A DNA stretch of 64,000 nucleotides from Kaistia soli DSM 19436 (GCF_900129325.1 NZ_FQUP01000001.1:496001-560000), one strand, 5' to 3'. Positions 52,869 through 62,953 are shown, counted from the first letter of the stretch. The notes: generated by a model from the sequence alone, not told the origin. Numbers and translations: made by a program.

Positions 52869-53260
52869 CGACCCTTCGGATGATCGGGCAGCACGCCAAA
52901 CTGTTGATAGCCGAGGCGCCGATAGAAATCCGGCGCCTGGAAGGCGAAGGTGTCGAGCCAGACGCCGACGCAGCCGCTGGCGCGTGCCTTCGCCTCGGCG
53001 GTCTGCATCAGCTGTGTGCCAAGACCCGCGCCGCGGAATTCGGCGGGAACGACGAGCAGTTCGACGAACAGCCAGTCATAAATGATCCGGCCCCAGAGGC
53101 CGCCGATCGTCGCGCCGGTCTCCGGATGCCGCACCAGCACGGCGACCTCCTGATAGCCCGAAGGCCCGCCTGCGGCGTCATTATAGGCGAGCAAAGCCGC
53201 GAGAATGGCTTCGTGATCCGCCTCCTGCGGCTCTTCTGCGAGGACAACAAGCGGCTGCAT
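52826..53260 (-). CDS. GNAT family N-acetyltransferase
   Basis: A 144-residue single-domain acetyltransferase. The acetyl-CoA motif A is VELLVVPAEFRGAGLGTQLMQTAEAKA, and YRRLGYQQFGVLPDHPKG near the end is typical of the small yjdJ/YitI-like GNATs. The last residues FFFMKRLGGAA are encoded within the right direct repeat; a dead copy of this tail remains at 50436-50479. The gene was therefore directly next to DUF899 before the insertion. The substrate is unknown. Confidence 0.9.
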   Translation of the reverse strand: MQPLVVLAEEPQEADHEAILAALLAYNDAAGGPSGYQEVAVLVRHPETGATIGGLWGRIIYDWLFVELLVVPAEFRGAGLGTQLMQTAEAKARASGCVGVWLDTFAFQAPDFYRRLGYQQFGVLPDHPKGRSRFFFMKRLGGAA

Positions 53261-53538
53261 GCGATCTCCTGGTGTCGGGGCGATACGATGGGGCTGAAGC
53301 GAGAGCGGCCGCAGACAATATCAGCGCGAAACGCGACCTCGCCTGATTTCGACGTCTGCACCCTTGTTCCGAAGAGTCTCGGGGCATTGCGGAGGTTGAC
53401 GAAGCAACCGAAAGAGTCGCTCCGCAATGAGCACACTGGGCCCGGCCGAGAAGGGGTGGGAAGCTGTCGGTCAGGTTAAGAGAAGGCTTCGGCAATGGCA
53501 GACTCGGCCTCGGACTACGCTGCCGCTCGCACCGCAGG

Positions 53539-54450
53539 CTAGCCTTGTGTGAGCCGTCCGGCGGCGAAGTCGCGCGCGAGTGCGATAAAGACCTGGAAGG
53601 CCGCCGAGGAATTGCGCCGATTATAATAATAGAGGCAGAGCGGCACGAGCGGCGGCGTCCAGTCTTCGAGGATGCGCACAAGCCGTCCTGCAGCGATGTC
53701 CTCGCGGACATCGGTTTCCATGAAATAGCCGATGCCCACGCCGTTCGTAACGGCGATCCGCGCCAGGGAAGCCTCGTCAAGCGTGATCGGCCCATCGACG
53801 TCGATTTGCAATTCTTCGCCGTCCTTTTCGAACCGCCATCGGAGCAATGCGCCATTTGGAAGCCGCCCGCGAACGCAAGGGTAAGAGAGCAGATCCTGCG
53901 GCACCTGGGGGATCGCCCTGTTTTCGAAAAAGGCGGGCGATGCGGCAACCACCATGCGGCGCATCTGACCCAGCGGTATGGCGATCGCGTCGCTGGGCAC
54001 CAGATCTGCGCTGCGCAGCCCCAGATCGAAACCCGCTGCCACGACGTCAATAAGCCGTCCCTCGGTGACAATGTCGATATGAACGTGCGGATAGCGCTTC
54101 AGACAGGTCAGGATCAGCGGTGACATGATTTCGCGCGCTGCCGTCGCAAAGGCATTGATGCGCAAGGTCCCAGACGGCGTCTCCTGCTGGGATCGCGCTG
54201 TATTCATCGCTTTTTGGATGCCCTCGAGCGCTGGCTGGATCTGCGCGACGAAGATACGCCCCGCATAGGTGAGCGAGACGCTGCGCGTGGTGCGATTGAA
54301 CAATCGCACGTCAAGCTCCCGCTCAAGCTTTCCCACCGCATTGCTGATGGCCGTGGTCGACATGCCGAGTTCGAGGGCCGCTGCGCGAAACGACCCGCAC
54401 CGCACGATGGCGAGAACCGCCTCAAGTTCGATCAGCGAATGGCGAGCCAT
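53539..54450 (-). CDS. LysR family transcriptional regulator
   Basis: A 303-residue LTTR. The N-terminal helix-turn-helix is [53 protein letters not shown]. The effector domain contains [24 protein letters not shown], of the CrgA-like subgroup, as in the other LysR at 33721. It is divergent from the SnoaL-SDR pair across a 96-bp gap that contains a 13-bp palindrome. It probably controls that pair. Confidence 0.94.
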   Translation of the reverse strand: MARHSLIELEAVLAIVRCGSFRAAALELGMSTTAISNAVGKLERELDVRLFNRTTRSVSLTYAGRIFVAQIQPALEGIQKAMNTARSQQETPSGTLRINAFATAAREIMSPLILTCLKRYPHVHIDIVTEGRLIDVVAAGFDLGLRSADLVPSDAIAIPLGQMRRMVVAASPAFFENRAIPQVPQDLLSYPCVRGRLPNGALLRWRFEKDGEELQIDVDGPITLDEASLARIAVTNGVGIGYFMETDVREDIAAGRLVRILEDWTPPLVPLCLYYYNRRNSSAAFQVFIALARDFAAGRLTQG

Positions 54451-54510
54451 TGTCCCGTTTTCCGTTACACCTCATGCCGTTTTGTCTCGATTATCAGGCG
54501 AAACGTCCAT

Positions 54511-54523
54511 CGCTAAATTAGCG
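54511..54523. promoter_or_regulatory. Candidate LysR operator palindrome
   Basis: Perfect 13-bp palindrome CGCTAA-A-TTAGCG, 23 bp before the SnoaL start codon. Its AT-rich centre and position between divergent LysR and target genes suggest an operator overlapping the target promoter; inference only. Confidence 0.45.
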
Positions 54524-54546
54524 TCATCACCGCCAAGGAGATGACC

Positions 54547-54876
54547 ATGTCACTGAACTTACCCCAACCTATCGCCGACTATATCGAGGCAAACGCTCGT
54601 CTCGACATCGACGGCATGTTGAAGCCCTTCCTGCACGATGCAGTCTTCATCGACAACGGAAAGCACTTCGAGGGGCAGGCGGCGATCCGCCATCTGTTCG
54701 AGAAAGAAGTGATCCCAGTAAAGGCAATTTTCACGCCCGACAAAGTTCGGGACGAAGACGGCGATGTCGTGGTCGAAGGTCCCGCTCATGGAGACTTCCC
54801 GGGCAGCCCGATCCGCTTCACCTATCGCTTCACTCTGGCGAACGACGCCATTAAGACCCTGGAGACCACGGTATGA
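54547..54876 (+). CDS. SnoaL-like (NTF2 fold) protein
   Basis: A 109-residue cytoplasmic protein with the SnoaL/NTF2 pattern (PIADYIEANARLDIDGMLKPFLHDAVFIDNG ... HFEGQAAIRHLFE). ATG 54547 lies six bases from AGGAG, while the ATG at 54541 abuts it directly, so 54547 is preferred. The stop overlaps the SDR start (ATGA), so the two are translated together. SnoaL-fold proteins act as isomerases, cyclases or binding partners; with the SDR it may form a small-molecule conversion pair, which is inference. Confidence 0.85.
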   Translation: MSLNLPQPIADYIEANARLDIDGMLKPFLHDAVFIDNGKHFEGQAAIRHLFEKEVIPVKAIFTPDKVRDEDGDVVVEGPAHGDFPGSPIRFTYRFTLANDAIKTLETTV

Positions 54877-55661
54877 GCATCCCAGCAGATTCCAAAGAGT
54901 TCGCTGGCAAGCGCGTGCTCGTCAGCGGCGGCACCAAGGGTCTCGGCCGCGCCACGGTCGAGCGCTTTCTCGCGGGCGGAGCTCGTGTCGTCACGGCCGC
55001 CCGTACGATCAAGCATGCTATCGAGGGCGTTGAATATGTCCAGGCCGACCTGACCACTGCGGAGGGCAGCGAAGCGGTAACTAAGGCGGCGCTAGAGCGG
55101 CTGGGCGGCATCGACATCCTTGCCCATGTGATCGGTGGCTCGGCTTCCCCGGCAGGTGGTTTCGCCGCGCTGACGGATGACCACTGGCTCGCCGAACTGA
55201 ACCTTAACCTGCTGGCGACAGTCCGGCTCGATCGCCTGTTGATCCCGCAGATGCTCGAGCGGGGCAAGGGCACTGTGGTGCATATCACCTCAATTCAGTC
55301 CGTACTGCCGCTGCCCGAATCCACGACAGGCTATGCCGCTGCCAAGGCTGCGTTGAGGACCTACAGCAAGTCGATCTCGAAGGAACTCGGTCCCAAGGGC
55401 GTGCGGGTCAACGCCGTCTCGCCCGGCTGGATCATGACGGAGGCCACGGGAGACTTTCTCGAGATGCTTCGGGCAGCCAATGGCGGCACGATCGAAGACG
55501 CGCGTCAGTCCGTGCTCGATGCCCTGGGCGGGATCTCGATCGGGCGGGGAGCCGAGCCCGAAGAGGTGGCCGACCTTATCGCGTACCTTGCTTCCGACCG
55601 TGCTGCCGCGATCCACGGCGCTGAGTTCGTCATCGATGGCGGTACGATCAGGACGGTATGA
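54873..55661 (+). CDS. Short-chain dehydrogenase/reductase
   Basis: A 262-residue SDR. The nucleotide loop is SGGTKGLGRA (18-27), catalytic Tyr-Lys is in TGYAAAKAAL, and the C-terminus has the typical GAEFVIDGGTIRTV. Arg and Thr after the glycine loop (TAARTI) hint at NADP preference. Translation is coupled to the SnoaL-like gene by an ATGA overlap, and a divergent LysR gene lies upstream. Substrate unknown. Confidence 0.93.
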   Translation: MSIPADSKEFAGKRVLVSGGTKGLGRATVERFLAGGARVVTAARTIKHAIEGVEYVQADLTTAEGSEAVTKAALERLGGIDILAHVIGGSASPAGGFAALTDDHWLAELNLNLLATVRLDRLLIPQMLERGKGTVVHITSIQSVLPLPESTTGYAAAKAALRTYSKSISKELGPKGVRVNAVSPGWIMTEATGDFLEMLRAANGGTIEDARQSVLDALGGISIGRGAEPEEVADLIAYLASDRAAAIHGAEFVIDGGTIRTV

Positions 55662-56097
55662 ATGCGGCTCCCGGCTTGGGGCGAATGCGGAAGCCGGGAG
55701 CTATCCTGCCGATGCCGATACATAAATCCTTCGGGTCGCCGATATGAACATTCGACAACGGTAATTGACGATTTGAACAGCGGCGCTGCCCATGCCTAAC
55801 TCTTCGTTCTGGAGCGTTGCAGTCAAGCATGGCCCCGCCCAACCAGCGGTCACAACGGCGGCTTTCAGGTCAGCATCGGCAGCTGACTTATGACCGCAAT
55901 GGGGTCGGAAGCAGACGGAAGGCATGTGCCGTAAGCGGATTCCCTTCGTGCACCGCGCTCGCAAGTCTGGCTCTGCATGATGCCGTCCGCTCCAGTCTCT
56001 CGCCAACCGCCTCGCCCCCGCCCTCGACAATCCCCGTGCCGCTTGCTAAGCGCGGCTCTCGCCATTTTGCCGCCGAAACCCTCGCGGGGACCGATCC
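55662..56097. other. 436-bp region without a recognised gene
   Basis: Lies between the accessory SDR gene and purD. Open frames on both strands (for example minus strand 55701-56030) have no domain, plausible start or ribosome site. GC is lower than in flanking core genes near 55735-55790. It contains the purD promoter somewhere near its right end. It may be a decayed remnant marking the right end of the accessory segment. Confidence 0.45.
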
Positions 56098-57378
56098 ATG
56101 AACGATACGCGCCTCAATGTTCTTCTGATCGGCTCGGGCGGGCGCGAGCATGCGCTGGCCTGGAAGCTGGCGCAGTCGCCGCGGCTGAAGCGGCTCTTTG
56201 CGGCGCCCGGCAATCCGGGGATCGCCGAATATGCCCTGCTCTGCGCGCTCGACGCCGACAACCACGCGGGAATCGTCGATTTCTGCCGGCGGGAGGCTAT
56301 CGATCTCGTGGTGGTCGGGCCCGAGGCGCCGCTCGTCGCAGGGCTTGCCGATGCGCTCTCTGACGCCGGCATCGCCGTGTTCGGACCGAGCAAGGCGGCG
56401 GCGGCGCTGGAGGGCTCCAAGGGCTTCACCAAGGATCTCTGCACGGAGGCGAGGATTCCCACCGCCGCGTATCAGCGCTTCACCGAGGCCGCGCCGGCGC
56501 GGGATTATGTCCGCGCGATGGGCGCGCCGATCGTCGTCAAGGCGGACGGCATCGCAGCCGGCAAGGGCGTCGTGGTCGCGGAAACCCTGGACGAGGCGAT
56601 CGCGGCGATCGACGCCTGTTTCGACGGCGCCTTTGGCGATGCCGGCGCCGAGGTCGTGATCGAGGAATGCCTTGTCGGCGAGGAAGCGAGCTTTTTCGCC
56701 ATCGCCGACGGCAAGACCGCGATCGCCTTCGGCGCGGCGCAGGACCACAAGCGCGCCTTCGACGGCGACACCGGCCCGAACACAGGCGGCATGGGCGCCT
56801 ATTCGCCCGCCCCCGTCATGACCGAGGCGATGATCGAGCGCGTGATGGCCGAGATCATCCGGCCGACGGTCGCTACCATGGCGGCGCGCGGCACGCCGTT
56901 CCAGGGCGTGCTCTTCGCCGGGCTGATGATCACGGCCAAAGGGCCCGAACTCATCGAATACAATGTCCGTTTCGGCGATCCTGAATGCCAGGTGCTGATG
57001 ATGCGGATGACGAGCGACCTGCTCGATCTCCTGCTCGCGGCCGCTGAGGGCCGCCTCGAGGGCGAGATGCCCTGCTTCCGCGACGCGGCGGCGCTCACGG
57101 TCGTGATGGCCGCCAAAGGCTATCCCGGCAGCTACAAGAAGGGCACGCCGATCGGCAGCCTCGCGGCGGCGCAGGCCGTGCCGGGCGCCGAAGTGTTCCA
57201 GGCTGGCACGGCGATCACGCCGGCGGGCCTCGTCTCGGCCGGCGGCCGCGTGCTCAATGTCTCCGCCTGCGGCGCGACGCTGCGCGAAGCGCGGGACTGC
57301 GCCTATGAGGCTGTGGCGGCGATCGACTGGCCCGAGGGCTTTTGCCGCTCGGATATCGGTTGGCGGGCGCTAGGCTGA
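56098..57378 (+). CDS. purD: Phosphoribosylamine-glycine ligase
   Basis: Second step of de novo purine synthesis: ATP-dependent joining of glycine to phosphoribosylamine. It has 426 residues with the standard GARS layout. The N-terminal domain is [20 protein letters not shown], the ATP-grasp domain includes [22 protein letters not shown] and [22 protein letters not shown], and the C-terminal domain follows. [12 protein letters not shown] carries metal ligands. The start is the ATG at 56098. Confidence 0.97.
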   Translation: MNDTRLNVLLIGSGGREHALAWKLAQSPRLKRLFAAPGNPGIAEYALLCALDADNHAGIVDFCRREAIDLVVVGPEAPLVAGLADALSDAGIAVFGPSKAAAALEGSKGFTKDLCTEARIPTAAYQRFTEAAPARDYVRAMGAPIVVKADGIAAGKGVVVAETLDEAIAAIDACFDGAFGDAGAEVVIEECLVGEEASFFAIADGKTAIAFGAAQDHKRAFDGDTGPNTGGMGAYSPAPVMTEAMIERVMAEIIRPTVATMAARGTPFQGVLFAGLMITAKGPELIEYNVRFGDPECQVLMMRMTSDLLDLLLAAAEGRLEGEMPCFRDAAALTVVMAAKGYPGSYKKGTPIGSLAAAQAVPGAEVFQAGTAITPAGLVSAGGRVLNVSACGATLREARDCAYEAVAAIDWPEGFCRSDIGWRALG

Positions 57379-57400
57379 TAGCCACGCGGACACCGCGTCC

Positions 57401-57850
57401 TCAGAAGACCAGGGAAGGGATGGAGCAGAGGTCGGGCAACGTCGGAAGTCTGGCCAACATCGCAGCGCCACCACGCATGGCATAGGCGACGGCGAAAATG
57501 CCGGGGATAATCGGCAGCAGGCCGAGGCAGGCGACGAGCAGAGTAGACGGCGGCCTGCGGTATTCTTCCCGCTGCAAAAAGTATCCGGTCTTCAGGAGGT
57601 GGGCGATCAGAGCGCAGACTGCGCCGAGCAAGGCCGAGATCGACATCCAGAAGAGTATCCCGCCCAGCATCAGATCGAGCGGCGGAACCAATTCGGAGCC
57701 CTTCTTTGGCAACGATGTAAACATCGCTGCCAGGATCGCCAGCGCGAAGGCAATATGACCAACCAGGAAATGGATCAAAGGCCGGAAAGGGTCGATCTTT
57801 AATCGCTCGGTGCCTAGAGGCTGCGATTCTGCAGATGTCCGCTCCGTCAT
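57401..57850 (-). CDS. Unknown four-helix membrane protein
   Basis: A 149-residue protein not matched to a known family by eye. It has a short polar N-terminus, then about four membrane helices (LIHFLVGHIAFALAILAAMF, LMLGGILFWMSISALLGAVC, STLLVACLGLLPIIPGIFAV and a weak fourth). ATG 57850 is preferred over 57856 because GGGGGA is then six bases away. It stands alone between convergent purD and divergent mutL. No function can be proposed. Confidence 0.7.
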   Translation of the reverse strand: MTERTSAESQPLGTERLKIDPFRPLIHFLVGHIAFALAILAAMFTSLPKKGSELVPPLDLMLGGILFWMSISALLGAVCALIAHLLKTGYFLQREEYRRPPSTLLVACLGLLPIIPGIFAVAYAMRGGAAMLARLPTLPDLCSIPSLVF

Positions 57851-58054
57851 TGACATTCCCCCGATATCGATGACCTGCTCGATGCTGGGACGCTACAATC
57901 ATCGATGGACTAGTCAAGACCATCAACTGACTGATGACGAACGACCGGGGAGTCAGCGGAACCCTCTGCCGGGGCGTGCCGAAGCCGGGCATCCGCTTGG
58001 GCGCCGTGACATCGCCCGCTTTCCCCGGCGGCGCGAATCCGGCAGAGTCTTTTG

Positions 58055-59860
58055 ATGCCTATCCGCCGCCTCACCGACGACATGATCAACCGCATCGCGG
58101 CCGGCGAAGTGGTCGAGCGGCCGGCGAGCGTCGTCAAGGAATTGGTCGAGAACGCCATCGATGCCGGGGCGAGCCGGATCGAGATCGTGACCGCTGGCGG
58201 CGGCGTCGCGCTGATCCGCATCACCGATGATGGCTCGGGCATGGACGCTGCCGATCTCGCGATCGCTGTCGAGCGCCATGCGACCTCGAAGCTTGCCGAC
58301 GACCTGCTCGACATCCGCACGCTCGGCTTCCGCGGCGAGGCGCTCGCCTCGATCGGCGCGGTGGCCCGGCTTTCGATCGCCAGCCGCCACGCCAGCGAGC
58401 CGCATGGCTGGGAAGTCGCCGTTTCCGGCGGCGTGGTCGAACCGCTGCGCCCGGCGGCGATCGCCAAGGGCACGCGGGTCGAGGTGCGCGATCTCTTCTT
58501 CGCAACGCCGGCCCGGCTCAAATTCATGAAGGGCGAACGGGCCGAGGCGAGCGCGATCACCGACGTGGTGAAGCGCCTTGCCATGGCGCATCCGGAAATC
58601 CGCTTCAATTTGACGGGCAGCGACCGCACCGCGCTCGACCTGCCCTCGACCGGCGGCGGCGGCTTTGCCGAGCGGCTGGCGCAGGTGCTCGGCCGCGATT
58701 TCGCCGACAACGCCATGGTGATCGATGCGGCGCGCGAAGGCGTCAATCTATCAGGCCATGCCGGGTTGCCGACCTTCCACCGCGCCAACGGGCTGCAGCA
58801 ATATCTCTTCGTCAATGGCCGCCCGGTGCGCGACAAGGTGCTGATCGGCGCGCTGCGGGCCGGCTATGCCGATGTCATGGCGCGCGATCGCCATCCGGTC
58901 GCAGCGCTCACGCTCACGCTCGATCCGCATGAGGTCGACGTCAATGTCCATCCGGCCAAGGCCGATGTGCGCTTCCGCGATCCGGGCCTCGTCCGCGGGT
59001 TGATCGTCGGCGCGCTCAGGCAAGCGATCCATCAATCGGGCCATCGCGCCACCTCGACCGGCGGCGGCGCGACCATCGCCGCCTTCCGCTCCGGCTCGGC
59101 GCCGCCTTTCTCCCCTTCCGCGAGCTATGCGGCGCGTCCTGCCTATGCGGCAGCGCGCAGCGCCACCGCCTTCGCCTATGAAACACCGAGCTTTGCCGAG
59201 CCTCAGGCGGGCTTCGACGCGGTCAACCGGCCCTCCGCCGACGCGCGGGCGCATGGAAGCCCCACGGAGGAACGGATCGCGCGGCCGCTCGGCGCGGCGC
59301 GGGCGCAGGTGCACAGCACCTATGTCATCGCGCAAACCGAGGACGGCATCGTCATCGTCGACCAGCATGCGGCGCATGAGCGGCTCGTCTATGAGCGGCT
59401 GAAGCAGGCACTCGCACGCTCGGGCGCCGCAAGACAGATCCTGCTCATCCCCGATGTCGTCGACCTTCCGGCCGAGGATGTCGCCCGGCTCGTCGCGCGG
59501 GCTGACGAACTGGCGGAACTCGGCCTCGTGATCGAGAGCTTCGGCCCGGGGGCGGTGGCCGTGCGCGAGACGCCAGCGCTGCTCGGCAGCGTCGACAGCG
59601 CCGCGCTTCTCGCCGATCTTGCCGATGATTTCGCGGAATGGGACGGTTCGACCCGCCTTGCCGAGAAGCTAGACCATGTCGCGGCGACCATGGCCTGCCA
59701 CGGCTCGGTGCGCGCCGGCCGCCAGCTCCGACCCGAGGAGATGGATGCGCTGCTGCGCGAAATGGAAGCGACGCCCGGCTCCGGCCAGTGCAATCACGGC
59801 CGTCCGACCTATGTCGAGCTGAAGCTTTCCGATATCGAGCGGCTGTTCGGCCGCCGATGA
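58055..59860 (+). CDS. mutL: DNA mismatch repair protein MutL with endonuclease motif
   Basis: Matchmaker ATPase of mismatch repair, 601 residues. The N-terminal GHKL ATPase shows [28 protein letters not shown] and [13 protein letters not shown] flexible linker (about 335-415) is Ala/Ser-rich. The C-terminal dimerisation domain has [12 protein letters not shown], which fits the DQHA-x2-E-x4-E endonuclease motif, plus ACHGSVRAG and CNHGRPT. This is the nicking MutL type used by bacteria that lack MutH. ATG 58055 gives [19 protein letters not shown]. Confidence 0.96.
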   Translation: MPIRRLTDDMINRIAAGEVVERPASVVKELVENAIDAGASRIEIVTAGGGVALIRITDDGSGMDAADLAIAVERHATSKLADDLLDIRTLGFRGEALASIGAVARLSIASRHASEPHGWEVAVSGGVVEPLRPAAIAKGTRVEVRDLFFATPARLKFMKGERAEASAITDVVKRLAMAHPEIRFNLTGSDRTALDLPSTGGGGFAERLAQVLGRDFADNAMVIDAAREGVNLSGHAGLPTFHRANGLQQYLFVNGRPVRDKVLIGALRAGYADVMARDRHPVAALTLTLDPHEVDVNVHPAKADVRFRDPGLVRGLIVGALRQAIHQSGHRATSTGGGATIAAFRSGSAPPFSPSASYAARPAYAAARSATAFAYETPSFAEPQAGFDAVNRPSADARAHGSPTEERIARPLGAARAQVHSTYVIAQTEDGIVIVDQHAAHERLVYERLKQALARSGAARQILLIPDVVDLPAEDVARLVARADELAELGLVIESFGPGAVAVRETPALLGSVDSAALLADLADDFAEWDGSTRLAEKLDHVAATMACHGSVRAGRQLRPEEMDALLREMEATPGSGQCNHGRPTYVELKLSDIERLFGRR

Positions 59861-59906
59861 TGCCAGGACATTGCGAAGCCTGCCATTTCGCAGCATAAGG
59901 ACTGCC

Positions 59907-60125
59907 ATGAACCGCATGGAAAATACTGGCCGAGGCGGCGAAGCCCGCATCCGCTATCTCGACGGCGACTACCAGATCCTGTCGCCCGGCGCCTTCGTGC
60001 GCTGCGCCGTCACCGGCGTCGCGATCCCGCTCGACGAGCTCCGCTACTGGAGCGTCGCGCAGCAGGAAGCCTATGCCGACGCAGCGGCCTCGCTCGCCCG
60101 CCACAAGGCGCTCGGGCTGGTCTGA
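59907..60125 (+). CDS. DUF2093 family protein
   Basis: A 72-residue protein of the DUF2093 family, small and probably with a compact beta fold: ARIRYLDGDYQILSPGAFVRCAVTGVAIPLDELRYWSVAQQEAYADA. It is confined to alphaproteobacteria and regularly found between mutL and lpxK; function unknown. AAGG lies eight bases before ATG 59907. Co-transcription with mutL is likely (46-bp gap). Confidence 0.88.
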   Translation: MNRMENTGRGGEARIRYLDGDYQILSPGAFVRCAVTGVAIPLDELRYWSVAQQEAYADAAASLARHKALGLV

Positions 60126-60290
60126 CGCGTTCCGGGGCAAAGTGAGCCTCGGATTGTGCGGCCGCCGCAGGCTGATCACCCTTTGCCGAGATTTGTCCAG
60201 TGATCTGCGTCACCTCGGCGGATCGCGCCGATCTGTTCGCCTCTTTTCGTCCATGCTAGCGTCCGAACACAACCGGTAGGGGAGCTGGTG

Positions 60291-60506
60291 GTGGGAGATG
60301 CAATTGCTTCGCTGGCGCTGAGGGCATGCTTGAATGCCCGGGCTCTCTGGATCGATATCGATCCGGACCGGGAGACTCCGGTTCACGTTGATCACGCGGA
60401 TTTGCTGGAAGAAGGCGGCAGTTTCGCGCGCGGCCTTGCCTATGGCCTGCTGTTGACGGCTGTGCTGGCAGCGCTCGTCATCGGATTGTGGATGTATGTG
60501 TTCTAG
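60291..60506 (+). CDS. Small single-helix membrane protein, unknown
   Basis: A 71-residue protein read from GTG 60291, which has GGGGAG at six bases; an adjacent GTG at 60288 is the alternative. The N-terminal half is polar (LWIDIDPDRETPVHVDHADLLEE), followed by one C-terminal helix (GLAYGLLLTAVLAALVIGLW). No family was recognised. It lies 165 bp after DUF2093 and is convergent with lpxK. The strong ribosome site and clean membrane anchor favour a real gene. Confidence 0.6.
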   Translation: MGDAIASLALRACLNARALWIDIDPDRETPVHVDHADLLEEGGSFARGLAYGLLLTAVLAALVIGLWMYVF

Positions 60507-60545
60507 GGGGCGGCCTTGTCCGGGCCGCGCTTCTTCGCAATAGCG

Positions 60546-61571
60546 TCAGCGCAGCCTTTGGGCGCCAAATGCATGCAACGCCTTGGCGATCCCCCGCGCG
60601 ACCGCTGCGTCATCGGCGAAATGCATTCGGACGCCGAACACTTCGGCCTTTTCGACCAGCGCCAGCCGCGCGCCCGAGCTGCCGCGCAAGCGGACATGGT
60701 CCTTGGCAGTGGTGACGAGACGGAGGCCTTCGGCCGCCGCACGGGCCAGCAGCCGCGCGGCATCGGCTTCGGTGTAGGGCCTGTGATCGGGGAACGACTC
60801 GCGGACGGCAACCACCGCGCCCGCCGCTTCCAGCGAGGCGAAGAATTTCTCGGGCCGGCCGATACCGGCGAAGGCCAGGAATCGACCGCCGCGAAAATCG
60901 TCGGGACGATCCGGCTCCAACGCGCCGCGCAGAATGACCCGCGCCGCCCGCGATGCGAGGCGCACCACCTGGTCGCCCCCCTCGCCCGCTCCGACGATGA
61001 GCACGGCGTCAGTGCGGACAAGCTGGGTCTTGAGTGGCGCCCGCAACGGACCCGCCGGCATCACCTTGCCATTGCCGATGCCCGCGACGCCATCGACCAC
61101 CACAAGGCCGAAGTCCTTGGCGAGCGACGGATTCTGGAACCCGTCATCCATGATGATGCAGTCGACACCCGCTGCCTCCAGCAGCGGCACGCCTTTCGGA
61201 CGATCGGGCGCGACCACGACCGGCCCTCGTTCGGCGAGAAGCAGCGCCTCGTCCCCGACCAGCGCCGCATCATCGCGCAAGAGATCGACGAGATGGGCCG
61301 TGGTGATGCGGCCGCCATAGCCGCGCGTCAGGAAACCGGGCCGAAAGCCGAGGGTCTTGACGATGTCGGCGACCGCCAGCGCCGTCGGCGTCTTGCCTGC
61401 ACCACCGACGACGAAGTTGCCGATACAGATGACGGGCAGGGGCGCGCGAAGGACCGGCGGCTGGCGCATCCTTGCGCCCGAGACAGCCGACCAGACCGCC
61501 GAGATCGGCGCAAGCGCCAGCGAAGCCATGCCGCCGTGCCGTCGCCACCAGAAGCGCGGCGCCGTGATCAC
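60546..61571 (-). CDS. lpxK: Tetraacyldisaccharide 4'-kinase
   Basis: Inner-membrane kinase that phosphorylates the 4' position of the lipid A disaccharide, 341 residues. A membrane-anchoring N-terminal helix precedes the P-loop GNFVVGGAGKTPTALAV. RGYGG, DDGFQN and TTAKDHVRL are conserved blocks. The ATG overlaps the waaA stop (ATGA), so the two lipid A/Kdo enzymes are translationally coupled. Confidence 0.95.
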   Translation of the reverse strand: MITAPRFWWRRHGGMASLALAPISAVWSAVSGARMRQPPVLRAPLPVICIGNFVVGGAGKTPTALAVADIVKTLGFRPGFLTRGYGGRITTAHLVDLLRDDAALVGDEALLLAERGPVVVAPDRPKGVPLLEAAGVDCIIMDDGFQNPSLAKDFGLVVVDGVAGIGNGKVMPAGPLRAPLKTQLVRTDAVLIVGAGEGGDQVVRLASRAARVILRGALEPDRPDDFRGGRFLAFAGIGRPEKFFASLEAAGAVVAVRESFPDHRPYTEADAARLLARAAAEGLRLVTTAKDHVRLRGSSGARLALVEKAEVFGVRMHFADDAAVARGIAKALHAFGAQRLR

Positions 61572-62953
61572 GGCTTGCGGCCGGCAGACTTGCCAGCCTT
61601 CCCCGCCACGGTCTTGCCGGCGCGGGAGCGGCGCATGCGCACCATGTCACGCTGGCCGAGGCTCGCCGCGACGACGAGCGGCGCGAGATAGGGTCGAAGC
61701 GCGGCGAGCGTCGCTTCGAGCGCCCCGGAAAAGGGCGCGAGCGCCGCCGCTCCGCGCTCTGCCAGCGACTGGATCGCGCCAGGTTCGGCGTAGAGTTCAT
61801 TGAGCGCAGCGGCAAGGCTTGCGGCATCCGTGACCGGCGCCCTGCCCGTGCCGCGATCGAGCGCCTGGAAGATTTCGGCGGCATTTTCGACCTGGGGGCC
61901 ATGCAGGATCGCCGTATCGAGCAGCGCTGCTTCGATCGGATTATGGCCGCCGACCGGAACCAGCGTACCACCGATAAAAGCGACTTGCCCGGCACGGTAG
62001 AAGAGGCCGAGTTCGCCGAGCGTATCGGCAATGTAAAGGTCCGTCGCAGCGGCCACAGGTTCCCCGCGGCTGCGCAGCGCTACTTGGAAGCCTGCCTCGA
62101 CAAGGCCCGCCGCCAGCGCAGGGCCGCGCACCGGATGGCGCGGCACGATCACGGTGAGGAAATCCGGCCGGTTCGCCCGCATCGTGCGATGCGCCGTCGC
62201 GACCACTGTCTCCTCGCCCTCATGCGTCGACGCCGCGACGAAGATGGCGCGGCCTGCCGTGTCGCGTTGGAAATCGTCCAACGCGGATTGTTCGACGCCG
62301 GGCGCGGGCACATCGAATTTCAAATTGCCGACCGAGCGCGCCTGTTTAAGGCCGAGTGCGCGCAGCCTTTCGGCGTCGCCCTCGCTTTGCGCGAGCGCCA
62401 ACTCGATCCCCTCGAACAGCGGGGCCATCGCGCCGCCAAGCCGCTGCCAACGCCGGAATGAGCGCGGTGTCATGCGCGCATTGATGCGGATCTCCGGGAT
62501 GCGGCGCGCCGCAAGGCGGGCCATCGTCGTCGGCCAGAGTTCGGATTCGAAGAACAGCGCGAGGTCGGGCTTCCAGGCGTCGAGAAATCGATCGATGAAG
62601 GGCTGGATGTCGAGCGGCGCATATTGATGGATCGCGCCACGCGGAAGGCGCTGTGCCGCGACGCGGGCGCTCGTGACCGTCACGCTGGTGAGCAGCACGG
62701 TCAGTCCCTCGGCGGCGATCCGCGCGATCAGCGGCATGACAGCGTTCGTCTCGCCGACGCTCGCCACATGGATCCAGACGACCGGTCCCGCCGGGCGATT
62801 GATGGACGGGCGGCCATAGCGCTCGTCGCGCCGCGCCCGTTCTTCCTTGCCCTTTCGCGTCCGCCAGGCGAGAAGCAGCGGCACCAGAGGCAGCGCGGCA
62901 TAGCCTGCCAGGCGATAGAGCCCGCGCGCGCCGCCGCCGACGAGGTCAGTCAT
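61568..62953 (-). CDS. waaA: 3-deoxy-D-manno-octulosonic acid transferase
   Basis: GT30 glycosyltransferase that adds Kdo to lipid A at the inner membrane; 461 residues. It has an N-terminal membrane helix (YAALPLVPLLLAWR), VWIHVASVGETNAV with the catalytic Glu, ESELWPTTMA, and the donor-binding region FIGGTLVPVGGHNPIEAA. The C-terminus carries a basic tail (MRRSRAGKTVAGKAGKSAG) beyond the usual end. ATG 62953 overlaps the acyltransferase stop by eight bases; the frame open to 63220 is a shadow of that gene. Confidence 0.95.
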   Translation of the reverse strand: MTDLVGGGARGLYRLAGYAALPLVPLLLAWRTRKGKEERARRDERYGRPSINRPAGPVVWIHVASVGETNAVMPLIARIAAEGLTVLLTSVTVTSARVAAQRLPRGAIHQYAPLDIQPFIDRFLDAWKPDLALFFESELWPTTMARLAARRIPEIRINARMTPRSFRRWQRLGGAMAPLFEGIELALAQSEGDAERLRALGLKQARSVGNLKFDVPAPGVEQSALDDFQRDTAGRAIFVAASTHEGEETVVATAHRTMRANRPDFLTVIVPRHPVRGPALAAGLVEAGFQVALRSRGEPVAAATDLYIADTLGELGLFYRAGQVAFIGGTLVPVGGHNPIEAALLDTAILHGPQVENAAEIFQALDRGTGRAPVTDAASLAAALNELYAEPGAIQSLAERGAAALAPFSGALEATLAALRPYLAPLVVAASLGQRDMVRMRRSRAGKTVAGKAGKSAGRKP

